Shown piece by piece: positions 11,907 to 23,800 of a DNA stretch of 64,000 nucleotides; positions within the stretch are counted from its first letter, which is position 1; each line of letters opens with the position of its first letter. The notes below the pieces were generated by a model. That model was given only the letters and a program-made list of their open reading frames with translations, had not been told where the DNA came from and did no database searches. The stretch comes from Adineta steineri. Its lineage: Eukaryota; Rotifera; Eurotatoria; Adinetida; Adinetidae. The stretch spans positions 5,462 through 69,461 of the forward strand of contig CAJNOI010000197.1 in NCBI GenBank assembly GCA_905250115.1. Reading direction: 5' to 3'. A program made the translations under genes and the position numbers.

Positions 11907-14419
11907 ATGGTAAACTTATATTTCAAACAAATATGGTTGATAACTTTATTTTTAACAATGTATGCAATATCTCATTCAATAAATGAATGATACTAATAAA
12001 TATTTTAATTTAGATTTTTATTTGAAGAATATCTAGCTCAAACTATTTGTCCAAACATGACTTGGTCACCTGATGGAACAACAATTGCTGGCTCATATTT
12101 AGGCTTATCAAACAACACTGCAGCATATCTTAATATGCCGCAAGACGTATTCATTGATCAGAATGGTACTCTCTATGTCCTAGACAGTGGAAATCTTCGC
12201 GTGCAACGTTTTTTTCCAAATTCGACTATTGGAACAACGATCATCGATGGAACTTTTGGTTATAAGCTCAATCAATTCTATACCAGTAATTCTAGCTTTT
12301 CATAACTAATATTTAGATTTTTTGGAGAATGCTTCCTGTTCCCAAAAGTTACACATTCCGGAATTGCTGCACCCACCCAATTTAACATCATTCAATTCCG
12401 GAATTCCTTGCATACGATTCCTGCCTTTTCCGGAACAGATCGAATGCTATTCCTGCCAATTCCGGAATTACGAAAGATATGCTTGATGTAGAAATGAACA
12501 TGGTGAGCGACTTATTCCATTCCGTAGCGGAATTCCGGAATTCGTGCACATTCCGGCTTTTCCGGAATGGGTAGGAATGTGCAGGAATTCCGGCTTTTTC
12601 GGAATTGCACAAGTTATACTTCATGTAGAAATGATCCGCCTGAATAATCGAGTCGATTCCGTAGCGGAATTCCGGAATTCATGCACATTCCGGCTTTTCC
12701 GGAATCGGTAGGAATAGGTAGGAATTCCTGCCTATTGTGTACTTCTTCACAGACCGAGCCTCCCGCACACCCACACTATTGTGTTTGCCCATGGACCGAG
12801 CTCCCCGCGCACCCACACTATTGTGCTTGCATACCGACGAAAGGTCTCTATGTTAAGTTTTACGTAAATATCAATAGATCAAGCCATTCCGGAATTGGTA
12901 GGAATGTGCAGGAATTCCGGGAAATGCACGAATTCCGGAATTCCGTATTTGTCATCATGTTCAGGCTTGCATAAATATCAATTGATCAAGCCATTCTGGA
13001 ATTGGTAGGAATGTGCAGGAATTCCGGAATAGGTAGGAATCGAATGCAAGGAATTCCGGAATAGGCAGGAATCGAATGCAAGGAATTCTGGAATTGAATT
13101 ATGTTAAGTTGGGTGAGCCAAGCGATTCCGGAATGTGTAACTTTCCGGAATAGGATGACTGCTCATTTTTTGACGTTTATTTATTTATTTCAGTGGATGG
13201 TATTAGTGTAGATCTTAATGGAAATATTTATATTCTTGATCATGGAAATGAACGTGTAACTAAATGGATACCTGGTGCAATCAATGGAACAGTTGTTGCT
13301 GGTAATAATGGCATGGGTAATTGTATTAATCAACTATATCTTCCTTATGGATTCTTTGTTGATCCCATTACATTATTTATCTGGATTGCTGATACATATA
13401 ATAATCGCATCGTTCGATGGGAATCTCCATCAACAGTTATTATTGTTTGTGGAAGTAATGGAACAAGATCGGACCAATTTTACTCACCATTCGGACTATT
13501 TGTTGATACAATTAATTCGAACACGATTTATGTTGCAGATTCATTTAATCATCGAATTCAAATGTGGTTACAAGGAGCAACTAACGGCACAACAGTGGCT
13601 GGCCAAACAAGTGTTTGTGGTTCGGGACTTAACCAACTATGTTTTCCATCGTCAGTCATTAAAGACAATAATGGGAATATATATATTGCAGATTATATAA
13701 ACTGTCGTATTATGCAATGGAAGTTAGGATCAACTTCTGGTACGATGATAGCTGGAATCATATATTATGGAACATTGCCAAATCAATTGTATTATCCATT
13801 CAATGTTAAATTTGATCTAAATGGAGACCTTATTGTTGCTGATACTCATAATAATCGTGTTCAAAAATTCGTCGCTTCTTGTAGTAAGTTTTGTTAAAAT
13901 AGAATAAATTTCAAATATAGATAGACTTTATTTTCTAAGAACAATATTAAAGAGTAGTTGTCATATGTGAGATATTTAGAAATTAATTTTTATAAGTTCT
14001 TTAATGATTTAATAGGGATTATAACAAACACAACGTCAACAACAATGATTAGTCGTCTGACATCAAGTAATAAGAAATCTTTCATAATAAAAAAAATTCT
14101 TTTTTTCCTGTTTTTAGATATGATATCAACAACCGGTCTTACCAAATTTTCAAGTAAATAGATACATGATTTATTAAACAACTAACTCAAATAAACGTTT
14201 AATATAATATTTAAGAATAAATTAAAATAATTAACTCTCATCTTATTTATATTTTTAGTAACAATGATAAATTCATCGACAACTTCAGTTTTAACCAATA
14301 TGTCTACGTCAACAAAAACATCAACAACAGATAAACAAATATCATTCGGTTATATTCATGCTTGTCCTCAACAGTTATTGATACTCGTCTGCTCAATTAT
14401 CATCTTAATGAATAACTAA
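11907..14419 (+). CDS. secreted NHL-repeat protein with Ser/Thr stalk and C-terminal hydrophobic tail
   Basis: Six exons (11907-11959, 12014-12285, 13194-13883, 14016-14066, 14118-14153, 14259-14419) close in frame to 420 residues. Residues 1-25 form a signal peptide ending near YLAQ. NHL blades follow, with repeats of the form VDxNGNIYIxDxxNxRV and LxGxTNGTTVAG; about six are visible. From exon 4 on the chain becomes Ser/Thr-rich (for example TSTKTSTTDKQ) and ends with the hydrophobic run QQLLILVCSIIILMNN and no cytosolic tail, which suggests a GPI anchor or short C-terminal membrane anchor. The propeller probably binds ligands at the cell surface. Intron 2 is 908 bp because it contains a transposable element. 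Other introns are 51-132 nt. Confidence 0.85.
12325..13164. mobile_element. 840-bp non-autonomous TIR element with 8-bp target duplication
   Basis: Flanked by perfect 8-bp direct repeats ATTTTTTG (12317-12324 and 13165-13172). The left end begins GAGAATGCTTCCTGTTCC. The right end, read inward, begins GAGCAGTCATCCTATTCC. Both continue into a shared arm with GTTACACATTCCGGAAT. The interior is full of GGAATTCCGG and TCCGGAATTGGTAGGAAT subrepeats and has no credible gene. An 8-bp duplication fits hAT or another 8-bp-duplicating DNA transposon superfamily. The element sits wholly within intron 2 of the surrounding NHL gene. Confidence 0.85.
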
Positions 14420-14763
14420 CTCAAATAATTAATTTCAAAACTTATTTCTTCATTTTGCTTTCATTGTTCGTAATTTATTTGAGGGTGTGGTTAAGTGTTA
14501 GTATGAAGATTATATAACATTCAACCACACCCTCTCCTGCAAAAATCATAGCCTCTTAGATAATTTTATTGATTATAGACTGTTATCTAAGTCCTCTCTA
14601 TTCATTAATCCAGATGACGAAAACTGTGAGCTGTATAATAGGATGTGGGTGTGGAAGAAAAGACATTTACACTTATACCCTTGTCTTGGGGTGGAATGAA
14701 ATTGTATTTGATTATATAAAGAACATATTCAGTTTTCTTCGAACACAATAAAATATTTTCTCA
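14420..14763. other. intergenic between convergent genes, hairpins
   Basis: Contains one full TG/CA hairpin (14481-14534) and a half-degenerate one at about 14641-14682 (GGATGTGGGTGTGG with a weak right arm). No gene. Confidence 0.6.
14481..14534. repeat. TG/CA hairpin element
   Basis: GAGGGTGTGGTTAAGTG and CAACCACACCCTC form perfectly matching outer 13-mers around an AT-rich loop of about 24 nt. Confidence 0.85.
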
Positions 14764-15657
14764 CTATGTTGAAGATTCATTTATATTCTGTGGGAGATCA
14801 TAATAACAAACAAATTTTTCACATCGAACAATAATATATCGTCTGTTATCTATGCCTATGCTCAAGGCGATATTCCAAATGATCTTATCATCAACAATAT
14901 CTTCATAGAGTGGCGATCGAGCGAAAATATGGATGGGTTTAACAGTATCATTTCGAGGGTTAATCAGAAGAACTTCTTGTCTTCGGTTATAGTATGGAAC
15001 TAATAGCCAATTGTTGTTATTGATTGCAATAAATCGAGAGCATTGACTAGACAACTGAAATGAATATACAATGTCCATCGTTTGTCTTTTACGTAATTGA
15101 AGCTTTGATTCGTCATTTGAATTGTTTATTATCAATCCGAGATATTTTTTTGATAAATTGAGAGAACAAATGTATTCATCTTGTTGACATGATAGAGGCG
15201 ATTCCCATTTTGTTTTACATTTCCATCGATTTTTAGCCGCTTGATAATTCCATTGTTCAATAACTTTTTTTCGACCCCAAAAACATAAGATTAGATATTT
15301 TCCATTAGATGTACATCGATGATAAGAAGAATCCTTTTCGTCATCTAATATATTTAACAAATGAATTTGTTCGTTATCTGCATTGAACATATAAAATCGA
15401 TTTTTTGTTAAAAGAAAAAATTTATTTTCTTTATAAAAACAAATATCAATAATATGACTTCGATTGTTTGGCCAACTGATCCTTTTTCTAATGATTCCAT
15501 CTTGATTTGTCATAGAGAGAAACCTATTCTCGTAATAAATGACATATTCGTGTGAAGCAGCTATTGCAGAATAGAGTGCCACTTTGGATTGAGTTATTTG
15601 CATTGGCTTCGCTTCTAGACGATTAATGAGCGGCTGCGGATCGAATTTATCCGTCAT
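14764..15657 (-). CDS. uncharacterised propeller-like protein
   Basis: Single-exon frame of 297 residues from ATG 15657 (MTDKFDPQPLINRL). There is no signal peptide or membrane span. The sequence is a series of beta-strand-like segments with recurring hydrophobic-aromatic patterns (SHEYVIYYENRFLSM, KFFLLTKNRFYMFNAD, KYLILCFWGRKKVIEQW, RFIAINNNNWLLVPYY), as in WD40-like propellers, but canonical GH/WD pairs are absent. It lies convergent to the NHL gene, 344 bp away. I do not recognise the family. A cytosolic scaffold is a guess from fold alone. Confidence 0.6.
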   Translation of the reverse strand: MTDKFDPQPLINRLEAKPMQITQSKVALYSAIAASHEYVIYYENRFLSMTNQDGIIRKRISWPNNRSHIIDICFYKENKFFLLTKNRFYMFNADNEQIHLLNILDDEKDSSYHRCTSNGKYLILCFWGRKKVIEQWNYQAAKNRWKCKTKWESPLSCQQDEYICSLNLSKKYLGLIINNSNDESKLQLRKRQTMDIVYSFQLSSQCSRFIAINNNNWLLVPYYNRRQEVLLINPRNDTVKPIHIFARSPLYEDIVDDKIIWNIALSIGIDNRRYIIVRCEKFVCYYDLPQNINESST

Positions 15658-15851
15658 TTTCTAGAATAATTCAAAATCCATATAATAGTTTTATCATAAA
15701 GGAGTGATTTTTTTAAGACTACTTTTAATATCGCAGTCTATTTTTCATAGTTACGTACGACTAATCGAGAAAAACTACGAAATACACACCGAAATGTATA
15801 GCAGAAGAAAAAATTATTAGATCATTCATGTTCATACGAAAGAGCGAGAAA

Positions 15852-15911
15852 CATCTTGAGAGTGGGTGGGTGTGATATTCATTTCTTAATATAATCCACA
15901 TCCACACTCTG
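15852..15911. repeat. TG/CA hairpin element
   Basis: Has the intact left border CATCTTGAGAGTGGGTGGG and the right arm CCACATCCACACTCT. Confidence 0.8.
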
Positions 15912-16273
15912 CTATAGCGATAAACTCACTAAAAGTCTTATATCTCGTCAAAATTTGGACAATGGGATGAAGCTCAAACGGCGTGTATTACTTGGTGAGG
16001 TTCACTCGTTAAATATTCTAAAAATTCTAACCTAACTTGTAGAAAATAGTTTTCTTACTTTCGAATGCGTATTAGTATGTCGTCGTTGCTTTAAAAAATA
16101 TTAAAAGAATACATGATAAATATATTCTTATATATGATCCTTCTTTCTCTTCCTTTTTTACTTTCGAAACTGATATGTGTAGGTTTTTTGCTACGTTATG
16201 ATAAGTATCTGTTACATTTTATTTATTAAAAAGATAACAAAGACCCTTCAAAGATATACGATCTTAATGAGTA

Positions 16274-16332
16274 TTGAGGGTGCGAATGGGTGTGGACCAT
16301 ATTGAAAAACGAATACCTTTCATACCCATCCT
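16274..16332. repeat. TG/CA hairpin element, degenerate
   Basis: TTGAGGGTGCGAATGGGTGTGG on the left and a weak right arm CATACCCATCC. It abuts the dispersed repeat starting near 16340. Confidence 0.6.
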
Positions 16333-16339
16333 AATGTAT

Positions 16340-16690
16340 ACTTTTCTTAAAATGAGAAACTGTGACATAAAAGTAAATACAAGCAGTATAGTAATAATTA
16401 CCTTTAAAATACTCCGAACGATGATCGATGTAAAAGTAAAAAGGATTGAATACAATATTTACGACTATACACAAACATGAAAATATACTGAATGAAAAAG
16501 TGAGAGAAACGCACCTTTAGATATTTTTATTTTATTTTCAGTGATTGTCGACAAATAAATTGTATTTCTTTCTTTCTACTAAAAAAGTAAGACTAAAGAT
16601 TAGGTATGTTACTTTATCTTTGCTTTATAAAATAAGATGAAGATTAACTTTATTTTTATTTTATAAAGAATAAGGATGATATTCATTTTA
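16340..16690. repeat. dispersed 350-bp repeat, copy 1 (truncated by N gap)
   Basis: Shares long near-identical stretches with 27067-27440, such as AAATACAAGCA(G/C)TATAGTAA, AACATGAAAATATACTGAAT and TCGTATTTCTTTCTTTC-like segments, in the same orientation. The right side of this copy is lost in the N gap at 16691. No protein-coding capacity. A tract of TTATCTTTACTTTAT-like sequence lies at its right end. Confidence 0.75.
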
Positions 16691-16790
16691 NNNNNNNNNN
16701 NNNNNNNNNNNNNNNNNNNNNNNNNNNNNNNNNNNNNNNNNNNNNNNNNNNNNNNNNNNNNNNNNNNNNNNNNNNNNNNNNNNNNNNNNN
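16691..16790. other. assembly gap (100 N)
   Basis: A run of exactly 100 N, the usual length for a scaffold gap of unknown size. It follows a repeat copy, which may be why the assembly broke here. Confidence 0.95.
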
Positions 16791-16852
16791 ACATCCTCAA
16801 AGAGAAGAAAATATTTCATGATTTGAATTAAATTTTGTTGAACAAAAGAAAT

Positions 16853-16910
16853 ATTGAGGGTGGATGTGTCGGTGTAGATTTATCCTGTTCTCCCACACCC
16901 ACACGCTCTT
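16853..16910. repeat. TG/CA hairpin element
   Basis: TTGAGGGTGGATGTGTCGGTG pairs loosely with CCCACACCCACACGCTCTT. Confidence 0.75.
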
Positions 16911-17657
16911 CCAAATCTCTTTAATATGCTTTTAGAAGTTTTCTTTAACAGAGAGTTTATTACCCATAACTGCATTGGACATTCTTTCACAAATGAGAGA
17001 AATTCAATGGTCGAAACAATAAACCTTTATGAATATTTTTTGGTATGACATTAAATTTTCGCTTGAGTGCTTTCTGAGATGCAGTGAGTATCACAAGTAA
17101 AAAATAAGAATATGTTTACGAGAAATTGGATATCCTACGCGGAAAGCGATATTATCAACAATTACGTTGTCATGAGTTCATTTCTCCACAGGTATCTAAG
17201 TTCGATGAAGAACATATGGAATGTTTTAACACATTGATTTACGATTGGTGCCTAGCAAAAATTGTTTGTCTATTGAAAATCTAAAGATTTGGAAGAACAT
17301 GTATTGTCGAGTATTTTATCTTTCATGAATGTTTTAACTATTATACAAATCATTTGAGTATGTAGTCCAAAAGTCCTTAATAACGATTACAATATAGCAA
17401 CTAGGGAAAGTGTTCTAGGTTCCAAATCTGTATACCTCCCTTGTTTTAAAAAAATAAAATAATAAAGTTGAATATATTTTAAAAAAATTGTTTTTTTTAT
17501 GGTTGAACATACAATGTGTACCCGTATGTTTATTATCTGATTTAATTTCGTCGATTTATTTTTTTGTTAAATAATAGGTGAATACATCGAGTTTTTTCTA
17601 TACGAACAAGCGTCAAACGGACTGTTGTAAGATATTATCTTTCAGCGAAATACACAC

Positions 17658-17710
17658 CATCTTGAGGGTGAGGGTATTCTATTTTATTCTCACCCACACC
17701 CTTAAGATGC
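17658..17710. repeat. TG/CA hairpin element, best-formed copy
   Basis: Both borders are intact: CATCTTGAGGGTGAGGGT on the left and CACCCACACCCTTAAGATG on the right, with a loop of about 16 nt (ATTCTATTTTATTCT). This copy defines the family ends. Confidence 0.9.
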
Positions 17711-19301
17711 TTCATTTTTGCTCGATTACATTGTGAAGTACGATACCGTCGTTAGTTGCTTTCTCTTGTAGTTTATTATTTTTATGAAACTGCACTTTCT
17801 AAATGCTTAAATATATTTTTCAAATAAACAGCACAATCAAAAAAAATATAACAAAGACTATTATGTAGAACTATCTTCCTTCTACCTATAGAACAATAAA
17901 AAATTCGACTTTAACCATCGTGATGGGAAAAAAATCTTTTAGAAAAATGAAGAAAAAACCTATATAACGAACCATGTGTGAAATTTTTAAAAATTGTTTC
18001 GCTTATAATTTTTATTGAAATCCCTGGAACACACCTGGAAACCTTCACTTATTAGATCACCTAGTATATAAAGTATAATATATTAGATGTAAATGTACAA
18101 GAAAAAAATTAAAACAAATATTGTATTGTCTGACTTATAAGCCACCCGGTATATCTTTCATAAACTTTCTTTTTATGAATATAATCAGTTTTTCTAGTGG
18201 CTGTTGAAAAATTTCATTGTACTTTTATCAAAAAAAAGATAATTGAATACAGCTTTATTTTTTGTCATACTTTTTTTTCTGCTTCATTACGAAACTTATT
18301 AAATGTATTTTTTCCTACGTATTATTCTAATTATTTGTTAAAATAATTTTTTTATATTCTCCGTAGATTTTCTTAATTTTCTTTCCAGTGTCCTTATCTC
18401 TCTTTCTCTCTGAATTCTATTATTTATTCTATGTACGTTTTTCTAGAATATTCAGTAATGCTCATTTAAATGTTTATTTTTTAACGAGTAAAAAGTTGAG
18501 AGACATTTTTTTTTCTTCATTGATATTATACCTTAACATTTTCTACTATAAACCTTCGTATTAATAATAAGGTAAGTAGATATTATTATAAAGGATAAGA
18601 TATTTGTATCAAGAAATCGAATGAGTATTGATTTTTTTGTATTTTATCTGTCAATCGTATCTAGCTTAAAGTAGACAAACACTATACGGTTTTTTCGTTT
18701 TATCTTATTCATCTATATAAATGGTAAGTGTTCTTCCTTTTCATAAACATATTTGAATCGTGAGCTAAAAAACTCGACACTAATGTCCACACATGATTTT
18801 TATAGTGATTTAGAATAAATTCTAAATAGTTTATGTTCTATTATACGTGCTAAACTTGAGATGTAATTTCTTCTCAAAGATTTTTCTCTCAGTCAAATCT
18901 ATGCATTTTCTTGTTAATTAGAAATATTCTTGAAAGTAAATGACGAATATTATTATAACAGAAGCATTCAAGCGAACTATTAAAATAAAAATAAAATCTA
19001 TTCAATGAAATAAAACAATTTCCTTCCTAAATCAAATGAACACATACAGCATATTCAGAAATAATTGAATTCAATGATGATCATCACATTGTGCATGACT
19101 TGGCATACATTATAAAAGGACATTTGTTGTCGAAATAGATTAATGCAAAGTATGCTATTTCTTTCTATGGAAATTTTTTTCAATTAAACTATTTAGCAAA
19201 ATCCAATGTAATCTAAAATATTCTTTGTGTGAGATAATTACAACTTTGCTTAATAATGTTTGATGGTCCACTTCATTTTCTATGAACATTTCGCCTTTCA
19301 A

Positions 19302-19376
19302 AGGTGGTTGTAGGTGTGATATGGGTGAGAGATGATTATAACATCCACACCCACACCCCCAAGATCTTGTTGCTCT
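19302..19376. repeat. TG/CA hairpin element
   Basis: AGGTGGTTGTAGGTGTGATATGGGTG on the left; CATCCACACCCACACCCCCAAGATCTT on the right, with an intact right border. Confidence 0.75.
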
Positions 19377-20339
19377 TCATAATTATTCTTCACTGTTTAT
19401 ACTGTAATGACTTTAGAAAGAGATTGACTCTATCAAAAGTATGAAATCCCTAATTGATCTCAGCATAAAATAAGTAGCAAATATTGATAACTTTACACAC
19501 ATGTCAGTTTCATCGATATAAACTTCTATATCATATGCTTTTTCTTTATACAAAAACAAAGTAACATTTTTGTTTTTAGTTTGAGATAAATGTGCAATAT
19601 AGTACTACTAACGGAGACACTCATTTATCTAATATATCTTGCGTTAGAATTATGTGTTTTGCTCATTAGTGCGGCTTACAAACGCGCATAAAAATTCCAG
19701 AAAATCTGTGCCATTAGATCTTTTTTCTCGAATTATAATAGTTTTATTAATTTTTAGCGTGTTGTATAGTATTGTAAGAAAGTTGAAACGAGAGGTTTTC
19801 GACTCAAAGTTTTAACTTAAATGAATGAAGTTTGTAAAAAAAGATGAGTTCTTTGTAAAATGAACTAGCCTGTGATTTTATGATAAAGTGATAGTTTTCG
19901 TAAACGCATTGTTTCTAAATACAAGTATTTATTTGAGCTGAAACTTCTAGGATCTTGTAAGATCATAAGTTGTGTTACCATGAAAGTTATCCAGCATATA
20001 TTTGATATTACGTTTTTTTTCAAAGCATATCACGTAATCGGCTGAGAACTAAGTAAAACGACTATAACTGGTAGGAAGAATCAAATGAAATGAATCTGTT
20101 TACGGTTTTTATCTGTATGATGAGCCCTATATGTGGACAAAATATGAGCTGAAATAGTGATTATCAGTTGAATGAATTCCTTTGCGGGTTGCTAGGAAAC
20201 CTAGTGAGATTTAATTAGTTCCTGTGTAATTTATTTCAAAAAGAAGAGATAGGTAGGATTATTACTGAAATAACTGACAATTATAATACAGTAAGATTGC
20301 AGATTTTCTTTATCTATGTATGTAATTGATGAAAATGTG

Positions 20340-20432
20340 AATGTGGGTGATGATGTGACTGTAAAATGATAATAAGGATGTGAATACCTAATGAATTGAT
20401 CAGTCACGCTCATACTCACGCCCTTAAGATGG
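20340..20432. repeat. TG/CA hairpin element, degenerate
   Basis: Left arm ATGTGGGTGATGATGTGACTG and right arm CACGCTCATACTCACGCCCTTAAGATGG. The loop is long (about 45 nt). Confidence 0.6.
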
Positions 20433-20449
20433 TAAGCAGTTATCAGTTA

Positions 20450-20646
20450 ATATGCACCAAGCCCAAACTCAAATACAAATCGTTTAGTAGTTTGAATTTG
20501 GCTGTTAAGTTTGGATTAGATATCGAAGCTGAGAGTGTAGATGATGGTTCTCTGTTCAATCTTATTCGTAATCTCTCAGCCACCGCCAAACCCTAGCTAG
20601 ACATGAACCAAACCAAAACGGTTTGGGTTTGGGTTTGGTGCATATC
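20450..20646. mobile_element. 197-bp inverted-repeat element with TTTGGG-type ends
   Basis: The left end ATATGCACCAAGCCCAAACT matches the reverse complement of the right end, where three TTTGGG-like units precede TTTGGTGCATAT. An inner CCAAACC/GGTTTGG hairpin lies next to the right end. No coding capacity. Target duplication not resolved. Confidence 0.65.
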
Positions 20647-20838
20647 TAGATATGATCACATCAATGACCAGTTATTTAAGGACAATTAATCTCGCTTGTA
20701 AATTATATGAAAAAATGAAACAAATTAATAACTAATTGAATCGAGCATTATAAGGTGAATTTCTGCATTATCGTTTTTAGAAAAGCATAAACTAGTTATT
20801 GAATTACAGATAAATACTCTGGGTTTTCTTTAATCAAG

Positions 20839-23800
20839 ATGGCATTATGTTTACAAATACGTGCAAAAGTCCAAAGGTAAAACGAGTGTGATTGAATAAA
20901 AATGTATTATCATTTTTTCGAATAATAGTGTCTGGAAACATCATCCTTATATATGCGCTGCTCTATTGGTCTTAATTGGTTTAGTAATTGCTTGTGTTTT
21001 GATACTCAAACTAATAGTTCTGCGTCAACAATCTAAACTTGCCGGTATTGTAATAGACGAAATAGTCAGTTCTATTTTCTTAATTTGTTATGATTTATCA
21101 ATTAAGATCAAACAACAAACAATGGATCATCATCGACAACATTTATTCTGGTGCCGCAGACATCACTCACTCTGAAACCGCAGACATCACACACTCTGCC
21201 GCCGCAAGTGTCATTGGCTCAAACAGGTATGATGGAGAATATTATTCTCTGACTAAGTTTTATTATCAACCAGTTGCTCTTTGAATTAGAAAGACTTGTA
21301 GAGCATCGAATTTTGATTCTTCGCAAAGCACGTGCCGTAGAGGGTTTCAATCCCGTGGTACTGATCGTATAGTTATTTTTTAAAGTAATTCCTATTCCTG
21401 TCTTAGCTTGTTCTTTCTCCATCTCTCTACCACTCGCATGTATGCAAAATTTCTGTATAATTCCAGCCGTTTTATGATTTTCTTGATGTAGGACGTGAAG
21501 CGCGTTGATCCTGCTCATGAACTTTTGATGACAGAATGATCATCACGATTTTTCATGTATTTTGAAATTGAAATTATCCAACAGCTCCAGATGGCATACA
21601 TCAGAGTTGTAGTCAATAACATTAAGCAGTCGCTTCGATCCAGTAGAGAATCTCTATCGAACGGTACACGGTTTTTTATTTTCCAGCCAGTTGCTGTTAT
21701 TATAGTGGATTTTTAGGGTTTGAGTATCGGCACGGGCTTAATTAGAACACGTAACATTCGTCGATTCGACTCATTTGACCCTCGACCGAATAGAGGACAA
21801 AATCTTTTCTGTTGATACTAAGCTGATAGGATAGATCTAAAAATCCATATCCGAACCGTGACGCAAATTTCTTCTCTTAAATTATAAAAGTGCAGAAAAA
21901 GCGCTTTGCATTGTTGAAATATAGTTTTAAGGTGAATCTCATTTTCAACTCATATCTGTAACCAAACTGATATTACCTTCTGGTAACACGATGTAAAGGG
22001 TGTGGGTGTGGATGTAAGTGTAAGTATAGATGTGAGTGTGAGAGTGGGTATGGGTATGGTGTGTGTAAGTGTGTGATGAGTGAGGATGTGGATGGTATTA
22101 GTTTGAGTATGAACAAGAGTGTTACATCCACCACAGTGACACTCACATTCACCCTACCACGCCCTCACTCTCACAACATCAAACCTTTTCTTTCCTAGTT
22201 TCTACTTATGGTCTAAACTATTTCAAGAAATGGATTGGGGATATATCATGAAAAATCCCTTTTTTTCGATGATATAATGAAGAAGAAAGATACTTGATTG
22301 GTCACGTTAAATATCATATTATTTTATATATAAAGATAAAGAAAAATGAGATTAACAGCTTTGTATTAAGATGCACTTGTTGAATCTGTGTCGTAAAGGC
22401 GGTACAGATTCCATAAGTTGACTACAGCTAAAGTAGATAGAGTAATTCGAATTACCCCAACTAAATTGTATAGCTAATCTAAATTATCCCAAATTCATTT
22501 TAAATTTGAAAAGTGGTTGATATAGGTCTCAGTATTTCAAATATCGCATCACAATGGCTCATACGTTCACCGAGATATTTTTTGGGTCCCATCGAAAGTA
22601 CTTCAGGCTATCGAATGGTATCATATTTTATTGCATATGATGGAATAAAAAGTTAGTTAAGAGATGGAGAAATCAAGTTTTAATTATTTTGTTGAAGTAA
22701 TCCGAATTAGCCCAACTTGATTGACAGATTGATCTAAGTTACCCCATTTAGGGTAATTCTGATCAACTTCGACCCTGCCGCAGTATTTTGGCTAATATTT
22801 TTATCCGTTCCTAGAACATAAAATATATGAGAACGAGAAAAAGCAAAACCAATTTTCAAAGTTTTAATCCAAATTACTCTTAAGGATTCTATTGAACAGA
22901 TTGATAGGAGCTGTATTTACAAAATAAATGAAAAATCGAGATGTCATGTTTAAGAGAAATGAAAGATAGCGCATTTCGACTACATTCTTTTATTGTATTA
23001 ACAGCATACAACACGCTGACAGGCAATGCTGTATGGTCATCGATGGGTGAGACTGTGGCCGGAAATGGATCAGCTACTACAGTATCATTGAATCAACCGG
23101 GACCCATTGTTTTTGATGTCAACAATAATCTATATGTGAATGATTATGGTAACCAGCGCGTCATTTTCTATCCAAGTAATGGAGCTACGCCAACCGTCAT
23201 CGCTGGCAATGGGATAGTAGGATCGGGGATGAATCAAGTAAATTCACCAAACGGTATATATGTGGATAATAATGGAACTCTATATATAGTAAGTATTGTA
23301 TGATCATTTGCAATTTTGTTCGATACAAACGCCTTTACTATTTCAAAAACCTGTTTCATATAAACGTCAATAGCGAGAGAAAATCGTTTTTACATTGTTT
23401 TATATGTCGAAAGTTTCAAAGTGTATTCGATTTGAATTTGGAAAACAAATTTATTACAATACTGTGAGCAAAAATTTGGATATTGTAACGAGAAGATAAG
23501 CTAAATCGTCAAAAGCTTTCAATCAGTTTTATGCTTATGATATGTATAATTTTCCTTGTTATTAAATTTTTATTAGGCAGACACAAAGAACCATCGAATT
23601 CAAAAATGGCTCCCAGGAGCGTCGAGTGGAACCACAGTGGCTGGATTAACAGGCAGCAGTGGTTCAAATTTAAATCAATTGAACAAAGTTAGTTTACATT
23701 TTTTCGTCGTATTTTTGGTATGATCTGTAATGATGAATTAAGAGACTAAATTGTGTGGTAAAACTATAGATCCATATTACGAATCGACTGAGTACCGAAA

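Larger units (their letters stand above)
15658..20838. other. 5-kb gene-poor stretch with repeats and an assembly gap
   Basis: No convincing coding exon was found in 5.2 kb. It contains several TG/CA hairpins, one copy of a 350-bp dispersed repeat cut by a 100-bp N gap (16691-16790), a 197-bp inverted-repeat element at 20450-20646, and otherwise AT-rich filler. Confidence 0.6.

Noticed and set aside
12388-12974. Short frames within the first NHL gene's second intron
   Set aside because: They lie wholly inside the 840-bp TIR element and translate its palindromic subrepeats.
21290-21360. Possible tRNA or tRNA-derived repeat (GGGTTTCAATCCC resembles a T-arm)
   Set aside because: No matching acceptor stem, D-arm or anticodon stem could be placed at the right distances on either strand.
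22941-23004. Start of the second NHL gene at the in-frame codon near 22941
   Set aside because: A clear acceptor (TATTGTATTAACAG) ends at 23004, and the exons at 20839 and 20929 join it in phase and supply a membrane anchor.
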